The notes under the pieces: model-generated
What the model was told of the DNA's origin: nothing
Databases searched by the model: none
The model's input: the letters and a program-made list of their open reading frames with translations, nothing else
Assembly (NCBI GenBank): GCA_013177855.1
Contig: JABLYA010000002.1
Coordinates: 274,489 to 338,488, forward strand
Source of the DNA: Ignavibacteria bacterium
GTDB lineage: Bacteria; Bacteroidota; Ignavibacteria; Ch128b
DNA length: 64,000 bases
Reading direction: 5' to 3'
Part shown: positions 7,090 through 16,750 of the stretch, piece after piece
Layout of the letters: each line of letters begins with the position of its first letter
Position numbering within the stretch: position 1 is the stretch's first letter
Made by a program: the position numbers and the translations under genes

Positions 7090-7662
7090 CTAAAATTTTT
7101 TAAGACTTGAAATGACACTCTCCTGAACGGAGTAAAGTTCTATTAACGAAATTTTACCAGATCCTTTCCCGGTTGTGTAAGCTATGCTTTCAAAATAATC
7201 ATCATCTGCCTGGGTGATAACGACTCTTGCAATTTGATGATCACCAAAGCCATATTCAAAAGATGCATAGATTAAATTTCCATTCTTGAAAAGCTTTGGA
7301 GTCAGATTTAGTCTGAAGGATTTCTCATTTTTTCTTTTATGTAGAGTCAATGAGGTACGAGCAAGAGAAATTAATTGCTCGTTTTGAGCTTTTACAATTT
7401 GCTTTGATAGTGAATTAATTTTTTTGACTACAATAACCGATGTGTAGTTTTCATTGACAAGCCATATTTCATTTGCATTGTAGTTATTATCTTTCGTTGG
7501 AAACCAATTTGGAGGTACCAAAACAAAAAAATCTCTGTCTCGCGATTCTGCCCTCTCATTAGTGAGTTTGAATATCCGATATTCTGATTCACTTATTCTT
7601 AATGATGGGAGACATCCCGAGACAGAGATTACAACTACAATTATTGCAAATAATTTCTTCAA
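7090..7662 (-). CDS. Lipoprotein of unknown function
   Basis: A 190-residue protein with a short hydrophobic N terminus and a lipobox ending VSGC, so Cys17 should be lipidated. The remainder reads as a mixed alpha/beta domain with a VPPNWFPTKDNN segment followed by strands; I do not recognise the family. The longest frame uses a TTG start that overlaps the stop of the PorV/PorQ-like gene (TTGA), giving MKKLFAIIVV, a natural signal peptide; this supports TTG as the true start and coupled translation. A partner role for the outer-membrane PorV/PorQ-like protein is possible but only contextual. Confidence 0.6.
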   Translation of the reverse strand: MKKLFAIIVVVISVSGCLPSLRISESEYRIFKLTNERAESRDRDFFVLVPPNWFPTKDNNYNANEIWLVNENYTSVIVVKKINSLSKQIVKAQNEQLISLARTSLTLHKRKNEKSFRLNLTPKLFKNGNLIYASFEYGFGDHQIARVVITQADDDYFESIAYTTGKGSGKISLIELYSVQESVISSLKKF

Positions 7663-8681
7663 TCGTTCAATCTTTGATATTTGGGCTCTTGCAGAGTTAA
7701 CATCAATGAAATTCTGTGGGTATTTCCAAGTTCCCCCTGACGATCAAACTTAACAAACGAATAATCAATATTTAATTTTGGAAGCACAATTCCCGCACCT
7801 AAAGTCAATTGCTTGACATCATTGTAACCAAATCTAACTGAAATAAGATTATCATAAGTATATTCAAGTCCAGAATGGAAATCAAAACTAACTGGACCAA
7901 CATTAAGCATAGAAGCAAATCTTCTATTTTCAAATCTTATATCAGCATCGAAAGCGGGGGTAAGAGTGCCTTTCAAAACATTTAACTGATAAGCGGCTCC
8001 AATTTTCAAAGTTGGTGAAATTAATTGAGTTGTTCCGTTATCCCAGGCGACAATAGTTGTTGTAATGTCTTGTAAATTTGCACCGAGATACAAATCATCA
8101 AAAGGTGAGTAAATTGCACCAATATCGAAACCAATTCCCCAGGCACCAAACTCAGCAATGTCTCTCTTAATAACTTTTAAGTTAGCTCCGTAAGAAATTT
8201 TATCATTATATTTTTTTGCAAATGAAAAAAGAAATGCCCAATCAGCGTAATTAAACTCTGTAATCTTTGAATAGTCCAGGATCTCATTATCATCAAGATT
8301 AAGATTTCCATTAAGATCAACTAAAGCATTTCTAGTATCCGGAATTCCATCAACTCCAAGTCTAATTACACTAAAAGCGAGCGTCATATCTGATTTATAC
8401 GGAAGAGCTACTGCACCATAATTATAGTTTACCAAACCTGCAAATCTTTCATCGTGCATTATCATCGCTTGAGGATAATCGAGGCGTGTTAAACCAGCAG
8501 GATTCCAATAACCAGCCGATACATCATTAGCAATAGCAGTGAATGCGCTTCCCATTCCAAGAGCTCGCCCGCCAACTCCAATTGCTAAAAATTCTCCAGA
8601 GTATTTGCCAACCGACATACCCTGGGAAAAGGCAGAAGAAGAAATGACAAATAAAACGAGAGTGAAGATTAGCTTTTTCAT
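7659..8681 (-). CDS. PorV/PorQ-family outer-membrane protein (type IX secretion-related)
   Basis: From the Met at 8681 the product is 340 residues with a signal peptide MKKLIFTLVLF...AFSQ. Upstream codons to 8711 are open but the start at 8681 has AAGGTGA in front and a proper signal peptide. The mature start (GEFLAIGVGGRALGMGSAF and DVSAGYWNPAGL) is the hallmark of the PorV/PorQ family, FadL-like beta barrels. PorV shuttles type IX cargo to the attachment complex; many Ignavibacteria carry several paralogues of unknown role, so this may be one of those rather than PorV itself. An acidic insert with DLNGNLNLDDNEILDYS (about residues 120-136) looks like a calcium-binding loop. Confidence 0.75.
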   Translation of the reverse strand: MKKLIFTLVLFVISSSAFSQGMSVGKYSGEFLAIGVGGRALGMGSAFTAIANDVSAGYWNPAGLTRLDYPQAMIMHDERFAGLVNYNYGAVALPYKSDMTLAFSVIRLGVDGIPDTRNALVDLNGNLNLDDNEILDYSKITEFNYADWAFLFSFAKKYNDKISYGANLKVIKRDIAEFGAWGIGFDIGAIYSPFDDLYLGANLQDITTTIVAWDNGTTQLISPTLKIGAAYQLNVLKGTLTPAFDADIRFENRRFASMLNVGPVSFDFHSGLEYTYDNLISVRFGYNDVKQLTLGAGIVLPKLNIDYSFVKFDRQGELGNTHRISLMLTLQEPKYQRLND

Positions 8682-8816
8682 TTTTTCACCTTCCTTTAGT
8701 TTATTGAACATAGTAGCAATTTGGGTATGTCGATTGTCCTCTCTTTGTTAATTACAATATTTTAATCAGAAATTAAAAAATCAAGTAAGTTTTCGATAAA
8801 ATAATTTGAAGTCAAA

Positions 8817-10187
8817 TCACTTGTTAAAATTCATAATATCAGAATAAATCACAAAAGCCATAAATAAAAGCAAAATTATAAACCCAATATTTTGAATTAT
8901 AATTTTAACTTTAGGAGAAATTTCTCGCCTTAGTATTCCTTCAAGAAGAACAATTATAATGTGACCACCATCGAGAACTGGAAACGGAAGAATATTTATA
9001 ATTGCAAGACTAAGACTTAGAAGGGCAATAAAATTAATAAAGCTCAATAAATTAATGTCCGCAGTTTGTGCTGCCATCTGAGCAATTTTAATTGGTCCAC
9101 CAAATGCATTTGAAAACTCAACTCTTCCAGTGATGACTTTAGCAATGATTGAGAAAAAGAGCATGATATTTTCACCGATGTTTTCAAAAGCTTTTAGACC
9201 TGCCTGCAAAAAGTCATAATGTTCAAATTCTATTGGGGCATAAATAATTATTCCGCTAAGGATGCCAATTTTTCCATCTTTAGTTGGGGTGACTTGTACT
9301 TTTAGGGTATCATTACCTCTTTTAATAACCATCTCGAGAGGTTTTTCAGGCGATGAACTGATAATATCAATTAACTGCCTGGATGAGATTATTTCTTGAT
9401 TATTTACATAAAGAATTGTGTCGTTTTTTTTCAAGCCAGCTGCTTCGGCTCGAGAATTTGCAATTACATCAGCAACAAACACTTTTGTTTCTCTTGGCAA
9501 AAATGATAATCCTGTTTTTTTATCAATTTGAAGAAGTTTGCTTTCAATTTGAAGATCTATAACCTTTCCATTTCTTTCTACTTTTACATTAATTTCTTCA
9601 CCAATCTTTTTTACAAAGATGAAATTCAAAATTTCATCCCAATATTTAACTGGTTTATCATCAATGAAAAGAATTTTATCACCCGTTTGAAATCCAGCAA
9701 GCTCAAGTGCACTTTTGTGCGGAACATATCCGATTGTAGTTGTTAGAAGGTGCTGCGAAGGTTTTACAAAATTAATTCCCCAAAATATCATCAAAGCAAG
9801 CAATACATTCATTAAAACACCTGCTGATAGAACGAAAAGTTTCTTGCCTGTTGACTTAGATCTAAATTCCCAGGGTTTTGGTTCATGTTGAAGGAAATCT
9901 TTATCCAAACTTTCGTCAATCATTCCAGCGACTTTAACATAACCGCCAAGTGGAAGAATACATACTCGATAATCAGTATCGCCTTCAAGATCAACATCTT
10001 TGGGAAGAGAGCCAAAACTAAAACCCAATTTTTTATTATAACCAAATAATCTTTGACCAAAACCAATTGCAAAAGCATCAACACGCATTCCTGAAAGTTT
10101 TGCTGCAATGAAGTGGCCAAACTCATGGACAAAAACAAGAATAGCGATTGTGATAACGAAATAAAGAAGAGAATTAAGAAATTCCAT
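8817..10187 (-). CDS. rseP: Site-2 intramembrane metalloprotease RseP
   Basis: The 456-residue protein has the zinc-protease motif H21-E-F-G-H25 in the first membrane helix and the third-ligand motif LDGGH near residues 404-408 in the C-terminal helices. Two PDZ domains lie between them (about 150-217 and 235-300). This is the RseP/YaeL layout, which cleaves anti-sigma factors and signal-peptide remnants in the inner membrane. Its start overlaps the end of dxr by 14 nt, the usual dxr-rseP pairing. Two membrane or zinc anti-sigma systems occur nearby; the single-pass one at 11436-12035 is a conceivable substrate. Confidence 0.95.
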   Translation of the reverse strand: MEFLNSLLYFVITIAILVFVHEFGHFIAAKLSGMRVDAFAIGFGQRLFGYNKKLGFSFGSLPKDVDLEGDTDYRVCILPLGGYVKVAGMIDESLDKDFLQHEPKPWEFRSKSTGKKLFVLSAGVLMNVLLALMIFWGINFVKPSQHLLTTTIGYVPHKSALELAGFQTGDKILFIDDKPVKYWDEILNFIFVKKIGEEINVKVERNGKVIDLQIESKLLQIDKKTGLSFLPRETKVFVADVIANSRAEAAGLKKNDTILYVNNQEIISSRQLIDIISSSPEKPLEMVIKRGNDTLKVQVTPTKDGKIGILSGIIIYAPIEFEHYDFLQAGLKAFENIGENIMLFFSIIAKVITGRVEFSNAFGGPIKIAQMAAQTADINLLSFINFIALLSLSLAIINILPFPVLDGGHIIIVLLEGILRREISPKVKIIIQNIGFIILLLFMAFVIYSDIMNFNK

Positions 10188-11340
10188 AATTCACCTTGGT
10201 TGATTTTTGATAATAAGACCGCACCTTTGCATCAAATTCAAAAATTTCATTAAGATCGAGTTCTTTTGTAGAACCAAACTTATCAAGTGCATCTTCAATA
10301 ATTTCAGGGATCTGTGTGAATTTAATTTCATTATTTAAAAACTTCTGAACAGCTACTTCATTAGCAGCATTTAAAATAACGGGATAACTTCCACCTAATT
10401 CCAGACTTTTATAAGCAAGAGCCAGACATTTAAATTTTTCAAAATCAGGTTCAAGAAAAGTCAATTGAGAATATTTCATAAAATCCATTGATGAATAACT
10501 TATGGGAAATCTCTCGGGATAACTCAAAGCATACTGAATTGGAAGTTTCATATCAGGAATACCCATCTGTGCTTTAATTGAGCCGTCAATAAATTCGACC
10601 ATTGAATGAATAATTGATTGAGGATGAATGATAACTTTTATTTTATCTTTCGGCAGTCCAAATAACCAGTGAGCTTCTATCACTTCAAGACCTTTGTTCA
10701 TCATCGTAGCTGAATCGATTGTGATCTTATTTCCCATTTTCCAGTTCGGATGATTAAGTGCCTCTTCAATTGTAATATTTTCAAAATCATCAAAATCTCG
10801 ATTAAGGAAAGGTCCGCCAGATGCGGTGAGTATTATCCTTTTTATTTGTTCTTTTTTCTCTCCAATAAGACATTGAAGAATTGCCGAATGTTCAGAGTCA
10901 ATCGGAATAATAATCGAACCAAATTCTTGAGCAAGTCTGGTTATGATGTGTCCTGCTACAACAAGAGTTTCTTTATTCGCTAATGCGATTTTTTTGCCCG
11001 ACTTTGCAGCTTCTATTGTTGATTCCAGCCCAGCAAAACCAACCATTGCAGCAATAACTATATCAATGTCTTCTTCAACAATAATCTTTATAAGATCTGA
11101 TCGTGAATAAACCTTGAATGGCAAATTAGATTCTTTTAATTGATTGTAAGCATTATCATCGGTAACAATGATCCCTTGGGGATTGAATTTTTTAGCCTGC
11201 TCAATTAATAAATCAATTCGAGTATTAGTTGATAGATATTTAACCGCAAACTTGTCTGAATTCTTTTCAATTACTTCAAGAGCAGAAGTCCCAATTGAAC
11301 CTGTCGAGCCAAGTATAATTATGTTTTGCTTAGATTTCAT
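10174..11340 (-). CDS. dxr: 1-deoxy-D-xylulose 5-phosphate reductoisomerase
   Basis: A 388-residue cytosolic enzyme that converts DXP to 2-C-methyl-D-erythritol 4-phosphate with NADPH, the second step of the MEP isoprenoid pathway. The NADPH loop GSTGSIG is at residues 11-17, and the metal and substrate motifs PIDSEHSAI, NHPNWKMG, DSATMMNKGLE and EAHWLFGL are all present in order. Length is normal. It provides isoprenoid units also needed by the quinone prenyltransferase and UppP substrates in this window. Coupled to rseP by a 14-nt overlap. Confidence 0.96.
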   Translation of the reverse strand: MKSKQNIIILGSTGSIGTSALEVIEKNSDKFAVKYLSTNTRIDLLIEQAKKFNPQGIIVTDDNAYNQLKESNLPFKVYSRSDLIKIIVEEDIDIVIAAMVGFAGLESTIEAAKSGKKIALANKETLVVAGHIITRLAQEFGSIIIPIDSEHSAILQCLIGEKKEQIKRIILTASGGPFLNRDFDDFENITIEEALNHPNWKMGNKITIDSATMMNKGLEVIEAHWLFGLPKDKIKVIIHPQSIIHSMVEFIDGSIKAQMGIPDMKLPIQYALSYPERFPISYSSMDFMKYSQLTFLEPDFEKFKCLALAYKSLELGGSYPVILNAANEVAVQKFLNNEIKFTQIPEIIEDALDKFGSTKELDLNEIFEFDAKVRSYYQKSTKVNYGIS

Positions 11341-11435
11341 TAAATAACTTCAATTTTCAACTCAATATATCAATTTTCCTTAAAAAATAAGGAGCAGAAA
11401 CTTACATCTAAGAAAAAATTCGTATATATCTTTCT

Positions 11436-12035
11436 CTACTTTCTCCTCGAATTAATCATTCTAATTGAATCTTTATTGTGATTGAAGTTATTCAATCTTT
11501 CCATTTCATTTTTGAAGATAACTTCAGGAGGCGGAATGCGAATAGTGATTGGTTCATCTGGGAATGGAAAATTTACAAATGCTGGTGAGTTTGGATTTTC
11601 ATTTTCAGAGGAGTAATCCCTCTCATCGAGATTGATTCCTGGTCCAAGATTTAAATTTATTTTATCCCGTTTGACGACATAATCTCGTTTTTTTGGAACC
11701 GAAATTTTCTGAGGTTCAGTTTTTGTGATTTGTTTAGTCTCCTGAATTACAGGAATTGCTTTTTCAATTGAAGACTCAACAGAGTTAATCTTAATTTGAT
11801 TATTGCTTACCGTATTAACAATAAGAACAGCAACTAAAATAATTGTCAAAGCAGGCACATAAATCGGATTATAGTAAGTAATTATGAACCTCCTGAAAAT
11901 TGATTCTCCCGAAGTTTTACTGTTTTCGTATTTATGAATTCGTTCCAGAAGTTTTTGTTCAAAACCTTCGGGGGCACATTGTTTTGGTAAATTTTTTAAA
12001 TCTGTAAGCAATTTTTCGATATTATTTGTTCCCAT
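11436..12035 (-). CDS. Putative single-pass anti-sigma factor partner of the upstream ECF sigma
   Basis: A 199-residue protein with a cytosolic N-terminal part (1-52), one membrane helix at about 55-73 (PALTIILVAVLIVNTV), and a periplasmic tail rich in Pro, Glu and Asn. The N-terminal segment around CAPEGFEQKLLERIHKYE is like the sigma-binding helix of anti-sigma factors, but no HxxxCxxC zinc motif is visible. It starts 3 nt after the ECF sigma gene, the standard sigma/anti-sigma order. The RseP protease gene nearby could degrade it to activate the sigma factor. No domain hit is claimed; this is a contextual call. Confidence 0.55.
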   Translation of the reverse strand: MGTNNIEKLLTDLKNLPKQCAPEGFEQKLLERIHKYENSKTSGESIFRRFIITYYNPIYVPALTIILVAVLIVNTVSNNQIKINSVESSIEKAIPVIQETKQITKTEPQKISVPKKRDYVVKRDKINLNLGPGINLDERDYSSENENPNSPAFVNFPFPDEPITIRIPPPEVIFKNEMERLNNFNHNKDSIRMINSRRK

Positions 12036-12038
12036 AGC

Positions 12039-12650
12039 TTATTCATAATATATGTCTTTTAATAGTTCTTGTAAGCGGGCTCTCCCGCGATTAATCCGTG
12101 ATTTTACTGTTCCAATTTTTAATCCAGTAATTTCAGCAATTTCTTCATAAGAAAGTTCTTGAATATCTCGTAAGATTATTAACTCACGATAAATCGGTTT
12201 AACTTTTAGCAAAGCTTTCTGTATTATTTCACTTTTTATATTGCTGTCGGTTTGAAGATCGGGACGATATCTTTCATCTGGCAGTTCATATTCACTAATT
12301 TCTTCACCTTCTTCTTTCGAATTTCCACTGTGAATTGAAAAGATTGCGCGTCTGTTCCTCCGACGAAGTTCTGTTTTTGCCAGATTTGCTGCTATTGTAT
12401 AAATCCATGTAGAGAATTTAGCTACGGTTGTATAGTAGTCTTTATTCCGATAAAGTCTGAAAAATGTCTCCTGCAAAATATCTTCAGCTAGATCTTTAGA
12501 GCCGACAAATTTAAAAATAAAGTTCATTAATGGGTCCTTATATCTTCTGACTAATTCATTATAAATATCAATAGAATTAGTCTTCTGAAATTCGAGAATT
12601 AATTCTTCGTCAGTTTTTTCGGCTAATTGTTTTTTGTCAAGTTTATCCAT
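12039..12650 (-). CDS. ECF-family RNA polymerase sigma factor
   Basis: A sigma-70 family protein of 203 residues from the ATG at 12650; the frame is open from a TTG at 12683 that overlaps the holA stop, adding 11 residues. Region 2 (LVRRYKDPLMNFIFKFVGS, DILQETFFRLYRN, KFSTWIYTIAANLAKTELRRRNR) and region 4 (LKVKPIYRELIILRDIQELS, then YEEIAEITGLKIGTVKSRINRGR) are complete. An acidic linker of about 35 residues separates them. It is a second ECF factor, distinct from the zinc-finger pair at 4342-4914, and is followed by a membrane protein that is probably its anti-sigma. Placement inside a housekeeping run suggests envelope-stress regulation. Confidence 0.9.
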   Translation of the reverse strand: MDKLDKKQLAEKTDEELILEFQKTNSIDIYNELVRRYKDPLMNFIFKFVGSKDLAEDILQETFFRLYRNKDYYTTVAKFSTWIYTIAANLAKTELRRRNRRAIFSIHSGNSKEEGEEISEYELPDERYRPDLQTDSNIKSEIIQKALLKVKPIYRELIILRDIQELSYEEIAEITGLKIGTVKSRINRGRARLQELLKDIYYE

Positions 12651-12679
12651 TAAACTTAGATATGTATTAGTGGTTCCTG

Positions 12680-13750
12680 TCAAAGCTTATTTATTGCCAG
12701 TCCAATCTCTGAAATCATTGCTGTGTAAAGAACATCATCTTTAATGTTCATTGATTTTAATTCTATATCTTTTCTTAGCAAAATATCAAAAATTTTTTCA
12801 AGTTCTTCAAACTTATACCGTTTGGATGCAGCTTCATAATCCTTTAGAAAAAATGGATGACAGCCAATAATAGCTGCCACTTTCTCGTCTACTTTGTATT
12901 GATTCTTGATTTCATTAAATGTCAAAAGGCTGAAGAAGTATTTTTGAAGCATACTTATGATATAAACGAGCGGTTGATTGTTTTGAATTAAATTCAATCC
13001 AATTCTCAAAGCCTGACTTAAATCTTTATCCCGAAATGCATTTTGTAAATCAAAGATTGAATATTTTCTAATTGGAATTAAAAATTTCTTAATGGCTTCG
13101 ATATCAACTTTTTTTAATCCTTCAATTGAAATGAATAAACGATTTAATTCTGATTCTAAATCATAAAGGTTATTTCCAACTGTCAGGTAAATATATTTAA
13201 TGGTTTCATTGTCAATTTGAATTTTCTTTTCCCGGAATTTCTGCTCAATAAATTCGAATATCTCTTTTTCATAAACTCGTCGAGCATGAAAGAATGGAAT
13301 TAGCTTGGAAGAGTCTTTATAAAATTTCAATCTCATATCAATTTTATCGTAATGAGTTAAATAAAGATAAGTCGCTGGATTTGGATTTTTGAGATATTCG
13401 AGTAATTGTTTTGTTGGACCAGCTGATTTTGAGGATTTTGTATTCAATTCTATTCCGTCATCATCAGATGAGGGACTGGATTTAATGTAGCTTCCAAAAT
13501 TTTTTACCAGTAGAATTCGACCGGAACTGAACAAAGTATTTTGATTTGCAAGATCAATTAAATCATTCAGCTTGTAATCATTAGCAGAAATATTAGTGAA
13601 TTCCAACGATTTTTTATTTGCAAATTCTTCAAGTTTTTCGATTGCCTTATCAATGAAAAAAGTCTCTTCCCCGTAAATCAAAGCATTTGAAGGTATATCT
13701 TCGTTATTTATTTTATTAAATAATAATTTAATATCCTGCGGATCAGCCAT
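12680..13750 (-). CDS. holA: DNA polymerase III subunit delta
   Basis: A 356-residue clamp-loader protein. The N-terminal P-loop-like fold without Walker motif opens with NALIYGEETFFIDKAIEKL, typical of HolA. The middle carries LYLTHYDKIDMRLKFYK and VYEKEIFEFIEQKFREK, and the helical collar domain follows (SIFDLQNAFRDKDLSQALRI and YFFSLLTFNEIK). It opens the beta clamp for loading. An insertion with SSPSSDDDG around residues 88-97 is acidic and probably a loop. The gene overlaps the tiny MetS-like gene by 8 nt at its start and the next sigma frame at its end. Confidence 0.88.
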   Translation of the reverse strand: MADPQDIKLLFNKINNEDIPSNALIYGEETFFIDKAIEKLEEFANKKSLEFTNISANDYKLNDLIDLANQNTLFSSGRILLVKNFGSYIKSSPSSDDDGIELNTKSSKSAGPTKQLLEYLKNPNPATYLYLTHYDKIDMRLKFYKDSSKLIPFFHARRVYEKEIFEFIEQKFREKKIQIDNETIKYIYLTVGNNLYDLESELNRLFISIEGLKKVDIEAIKKFLIPIRKYSIFDLQNAFRDKDLSQALRIGLNLIQNNQPLVYIISMLQKYFFSLLTFNEIKNQYKVDEKVAAIIGCHPFFLKDYEAASKRYKFEELEKIFDILLRKDIELKSMNIKDDVLYTAMISEIGLAINKL

Positions 13751-13853
13751 TTTTCATTTTATTATTTCTTAGAGCCTTAAATAAAAGAAATATAAATCCA
13801 CCCCAAACGATCGTAATCGAAAGAATCATTACAATGATTGATCTATAATCCAT
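13743..13853 (-). CDS. MetS-like small subunit of the NSS transporter (36 aa, easily missed)
   Basis: An open frame of 36 codons runs from ATG at 13853-13851 to TGA at 13745-13743. The product is a single membrane helix with the sequence IIVMILSITIVWGGFIFLL followed by KALRNNK; the WGG in the helix and the length fit the MetS-type small subunit that accompanies MetP-like sodium symporters (methionine/alanine importer small subunit family). The gene begins 4 nt after the transporter stop and overlaps holA by 8 nt. It is likely required for function or stability of the symporter, as MetS is in Corynebacterium. Confidence 0.75.
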   Translation of the reverse strand: MDYRSIIVMILSITIVWGGFIFLLFKALRNNKMKNG

Positions 13854-13857
13854 AATT

Positions 13858-15315
13858 TTACTTCACCTTTGCTGCAATTTTTTTATTAGCTAAGAGCAAA
13901 ATTAAAATTACAATGAGCCATTGAAAAATTGCTGTTCCAGCTGATTCGGGCTTAAAAGGATTATACCATTCCGCTTCCCAATTAAACGAAGCGGTAATCC
14001 ACCAGAATAGAAGAATAATTGCCTGCAAAGGAATCAAAAATATAATTACAAAATTAAACCAACTTCCAAATTTAATTTCATTATCTGTGTCGTTGAGTAT
14101 TTGTTCTCTAAATTTATTAACACCAAATTTTATTACAGCAAATGCAATAAAACCTCCGCTCAAAATTAATGCAACGCCCCACACCCAATCTTGATTGATC
14201 AAAAATTTTAAATTCAAGCTGGAAGGAAGTCCACAGATAAATGCAAGTGTTAAAACAATTCCAATTGCTTTTTTTCTTTCCATTCCAAAATCAATGAGGG
14301 TTTTTGTTGCAAGCTCTACAAGAGAAATTAAAGATGTTAATGCTGCAAAAGTTAGGGCAAGGAAAAATAGAAATGTAAATATATTCTGGACAAAGAAACC
14401 ACCTGGCATATGCTTAAAAAGATTCGGCAAAGAAATAAAGGTTAATCCAGTATTTGCAGGACCTGAAACAGAAATTTCCTTTAATGCATCTCCAGTAGTC
14501 AATGCGAAAACAGTTGCAAAGATTGTCATACCAGCGAGTAAAGAAATTGAATTATTTCCAAAAGCAATGAGTGCGCCATTTATTGTTGTATCTTCTTTTT
14601 TTCTTGCATAAGCTGCAGCATAGACCAGAATTAAACCCCACCCAGCTCCTGTATCCCATGCATTTTGCGTTAAAGCCTGTATCCAAACTTTATGATTCAA
14701 CAGAAGATTTAGATCGGGCTTAAAAAAATATTCAATTCCTCTAATAGCATCAGGAAGAAAAATTGCTCTTAAAAACAAAAGGATAAGAATTAATACAAGT
14801 GTAGGAACTAAAACTTTACTAATTTTTTCAATCCCACCTTTAACGCCACGATAAATAACATGACCTGAAATCGAAATTGCAATTAAATGAAACAGAACTG
14901 GTTGATAACTTGAGCTAAAATTATTCCAGTATTCTGAATAATCATTAACCATTAAAAGACCATCAGTAAAAATTGCGGTGAGATATTTAATGCACCAGCC
15001 TGTCACAACTGAGTAATAAAACATAATAGCAGTCGATACCAACACAACAAAACCTCCCATCCAGGCATATTTTTCACCAGCCAGTTGAACGAATGCGCCA
15101 ACAGGACCTTTTCGAGTATATTTACCAATTGTAAATTCAAGGATGATTAAAGGTATAGACCAGATTAAAAGAAAAATTATCCATGGGATTAAAAACGAGC
15201 CGCCGCCATTTTGTGCAACGATTCTTGAAAAACGCCAGATATTTCCTGTGCCTACAGCTATCCCTAAAACAGAAACAAGTAAAGCCCATCTTGAAGAAAA
15301 TGTTTCTTCTTTCAT
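13858..15315 (-). CDS. Sodium-dependent neurotransmitter:sodium-symporter (NSS) family transporter
   Basis: A 485-residue membrane protein with about 12 helices. The first helix carries the Na/substrate-binding signature GIAVGTGNIWRFSRIVAQNG and GGGSFL, as in LeuT, MhsT and MetP. The N-terminal WALLVSVLG is also typical. It imports an amino acid with Na; the exact substrate cannot be read, though pairing with a MetS-like subunit favours hydrophobic amino acids such as methionine or alanine. It lies 5 nt after the cyclophilin gene in the same transcriptional direction. Confidence 0.9.
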   Translation of the reverse strand: MKEETFSSRWALLVSVLGIAVGTGNIWRFSRIVAQNGGGSFLIPWIIFLLIWSIPLIILEFTIGKYTRKGPVGAFVQLAGEKYAWMGGFVVLVSTAIMFYYSVVTGWCIKYLTAIFTDGLLMVNDYSEYWNNFSSSYQPVLFHLIAISISGHVIYRGVKGGIEKISKVLVPTLVLILILLFLRAIFLPDAIRGIEYFFKPDLNLLLNHKVWIQALTQNAWDTGAGWGLILVYAAAYARKKEDTTINGALIAFGNNSISLLAGMTIFATVFALTTGDALKEISVSGPANTGLTFISLPNLFKHMPGGFFVQNIFTFLFFLALTFAALTSLISLVELATKTLIDFGMERKKAIGIVLTLAFICGLPSSLNLKFLINQDWVWGVALILSGGFIAFAVIKFGVNKFREQILNDTDNEIKFGSWFNFVIIFLIPLQAIILLFWWITASFNWEAEWYNPFKPESAGTAIFQWLIVILILLLANKKIAAKVK

Positions 15316-15320
15316 AGGAA

Positions 15321-15911
15321 TTACTTTTTAATTTTTCTTCTCTCGATTCTTACTTTCTTCATCACAACATCTTTCACAGGTCTATCACCGGGTTTAATTG
15401 TTTCCACTTTACCAATTTTTCTAACTACATCCATACCTTTTATAACTTGACCAAAGATTGAGTGTTTGTTATCTAACCATGGAGTTGGTGCAAGAGTAAT
15501 AAAGAATTGACTTCCGTTCGTATTGGGACCTGCATTTGCCATCGAAAGGACTCCAGCCTTGTCATGTTTTAAATCTGGATGGAATTCATCTTCAAAAGGA
15601 TGGCCATAAATGCTTTCTCCGCCTCTTCCAGTTCCTGTTGGATCTCCACCCTGAATTACAAAATTATCAATCACACGATGGAAAATTACTCCGTCATAAT
15701 ATCCTTTTTCTGCAAGTCCGACAAAGTTTGCAACTGTCTTTGGGGCTTTATCTTCAAAAAGTTCACATTCAAATGTTCCCATATTAGTTTCAAAGACTGC
15801 AACAAGTTGAGTCTTTGTTTCTTTCTTAACTGCAGATTTTGAGTTTTGAGAAAACGAAATTTGACTTGAAGTAAAAATTATAGCTAAAGTCAGCAGAAAT
15901 AAGTTCTTCAT
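15321..15911 (-). CDS. Cyclophilin-type peptidyl-prolyl isomerase, exported
   Basis: A 196-residue protein with a signal peptide (about 1-22, ending SFSQ), then a cyclophilin domain. Family motifs in order are [69 protein letters not shown] and [10 protein letters not shown]. The catalytic Arg (in FHRV) and the substrate-pocket residues QFF are intact. It should help fold envelope proteins. The short linker rich in Lys and Thr after the signal peptide and the Lys/Arg-rich C terminus are unremarkable. Confidence 0.93.
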   Translation of the reverse strand: MKNLFLLTLAIIFTSSQISFSQNSKSAVKKETKTQLVAVFETNMGTFECELFEDKAPKTVANFVGLAEKGYYDGVIFHRVIDNFVIQGGDPTGTGRGGESIYGHPFEDEFHPDLKHDKAGVLSMANAGPNTNGSQFFITLAPTPWLDNKHSIFGQVIKGMDVVRKIGKVETIKPGDRPVKDVVMKKVRIERRKIKK

Positions 15912-15925
15912 AATTTGTCCTCCAC

Positions 15926-16750
15926 TTATGGTTGAATGAAATTATTACTAATTAAAACTAATAGTAAAATTCCTAAAATTATTCGATACCAGATGAAAAC
16001 ATAAGTTGAATGTGTTCTCAAATATCTCAATAAAAGTTCAATAGCAAGAATACCACTTAAGAACGAAAACGCTGTTGCAATTACAAGACTCACAATTCCT
16101 TGATGTGTTAATTCCGGAAGAATTTTATAAAACTCGTACACTCCACTGAGCAAAACTGCAGGCACGCTTAATAAAAAAGAAAATCTTGCAGCTGTTTCAC
16201 GATTAAGTCCCGCAAATAATCCGCCAGTAATGGTAACCCCTGATCTTGATGCACCAGGAATTAATGCAAACGCTTGAGCAATTCCAACGATCAATGCTTT
16301 AGGTAATGTCAGTTCACTCATATCAAGATTTTTTTTCGAAAATTTCTCAGCCAGAGCCAGAATTATCGCGAAAAATATTAGCGAAAAACTTATTACATAA
16401 AGGGATCGAAATTCATTCTCAATTAATTTTTCAAGAGCTAATCCAAAGATTATAATTGGTATAGTTCCGATTATTATGTACCAGCCGAGTTTTGAATCAA
16501 TATCGGTGATAAATTTTTTTTCAAAAAAATTGGTAATTACTTTCTTATAAATTCTTATTAAATCCTTCAAAAAATAAATTATCACTGCAAGCATAGTTCC
16601 AATCTGAATTACAGCGGAAAATGCAGCTCCTGGATCATCCCATCCAAAAAGTGATGGAACGATTCTAAGGTGAGCTGTGCTGCTAATTGGTAAAAATTCA
16701 GTTAGTCCCTGAACAATACCAAGTACAATTGCTTTAATTATATCTTCCAT
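15926..16750 (-). CDS. uppP: Undecaprenyl-diphosphate phosphatase
   Basis: A 274-residue membrane protein of the BacA/UppP family that recycles undecaprenyl diphosphate for cell-wall synthesis. The catalytic motifs are intact: [14 protein letters not shown] at residues 15-28 and PGASRSG at 165-171. About eight helices are predicted. The ATG shares a base with the stop of the outer-membrane protein gene (TAATG), and the cyclophilin gene begins 14 nt downstream. Confidence 0.95.
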   Translation of the reverse strand: MEDIIKAIVLGIVQGLTEFLPISSTAHLRIVPSLFGWDDPGAAFSAVIQIGTMLAVIIYFLKDLIRIYKKVITNFFEKKFITDIDSKLGWYIIIGTIPIIIFGLALEKLIENEFRSLYVISFSLIFFAIILALAEKFSKKNLDMSELTLPKALIVGIAQAFALIPGASRSGVTITGGLFAGLNRETAARFSFLLSVPAVLLSGVYEFYKILPELTHQGIVSLVIATAFSFLSGILAIELLLRYLRTHSTYVFIWYRIILGILLLVLISNNFIQP

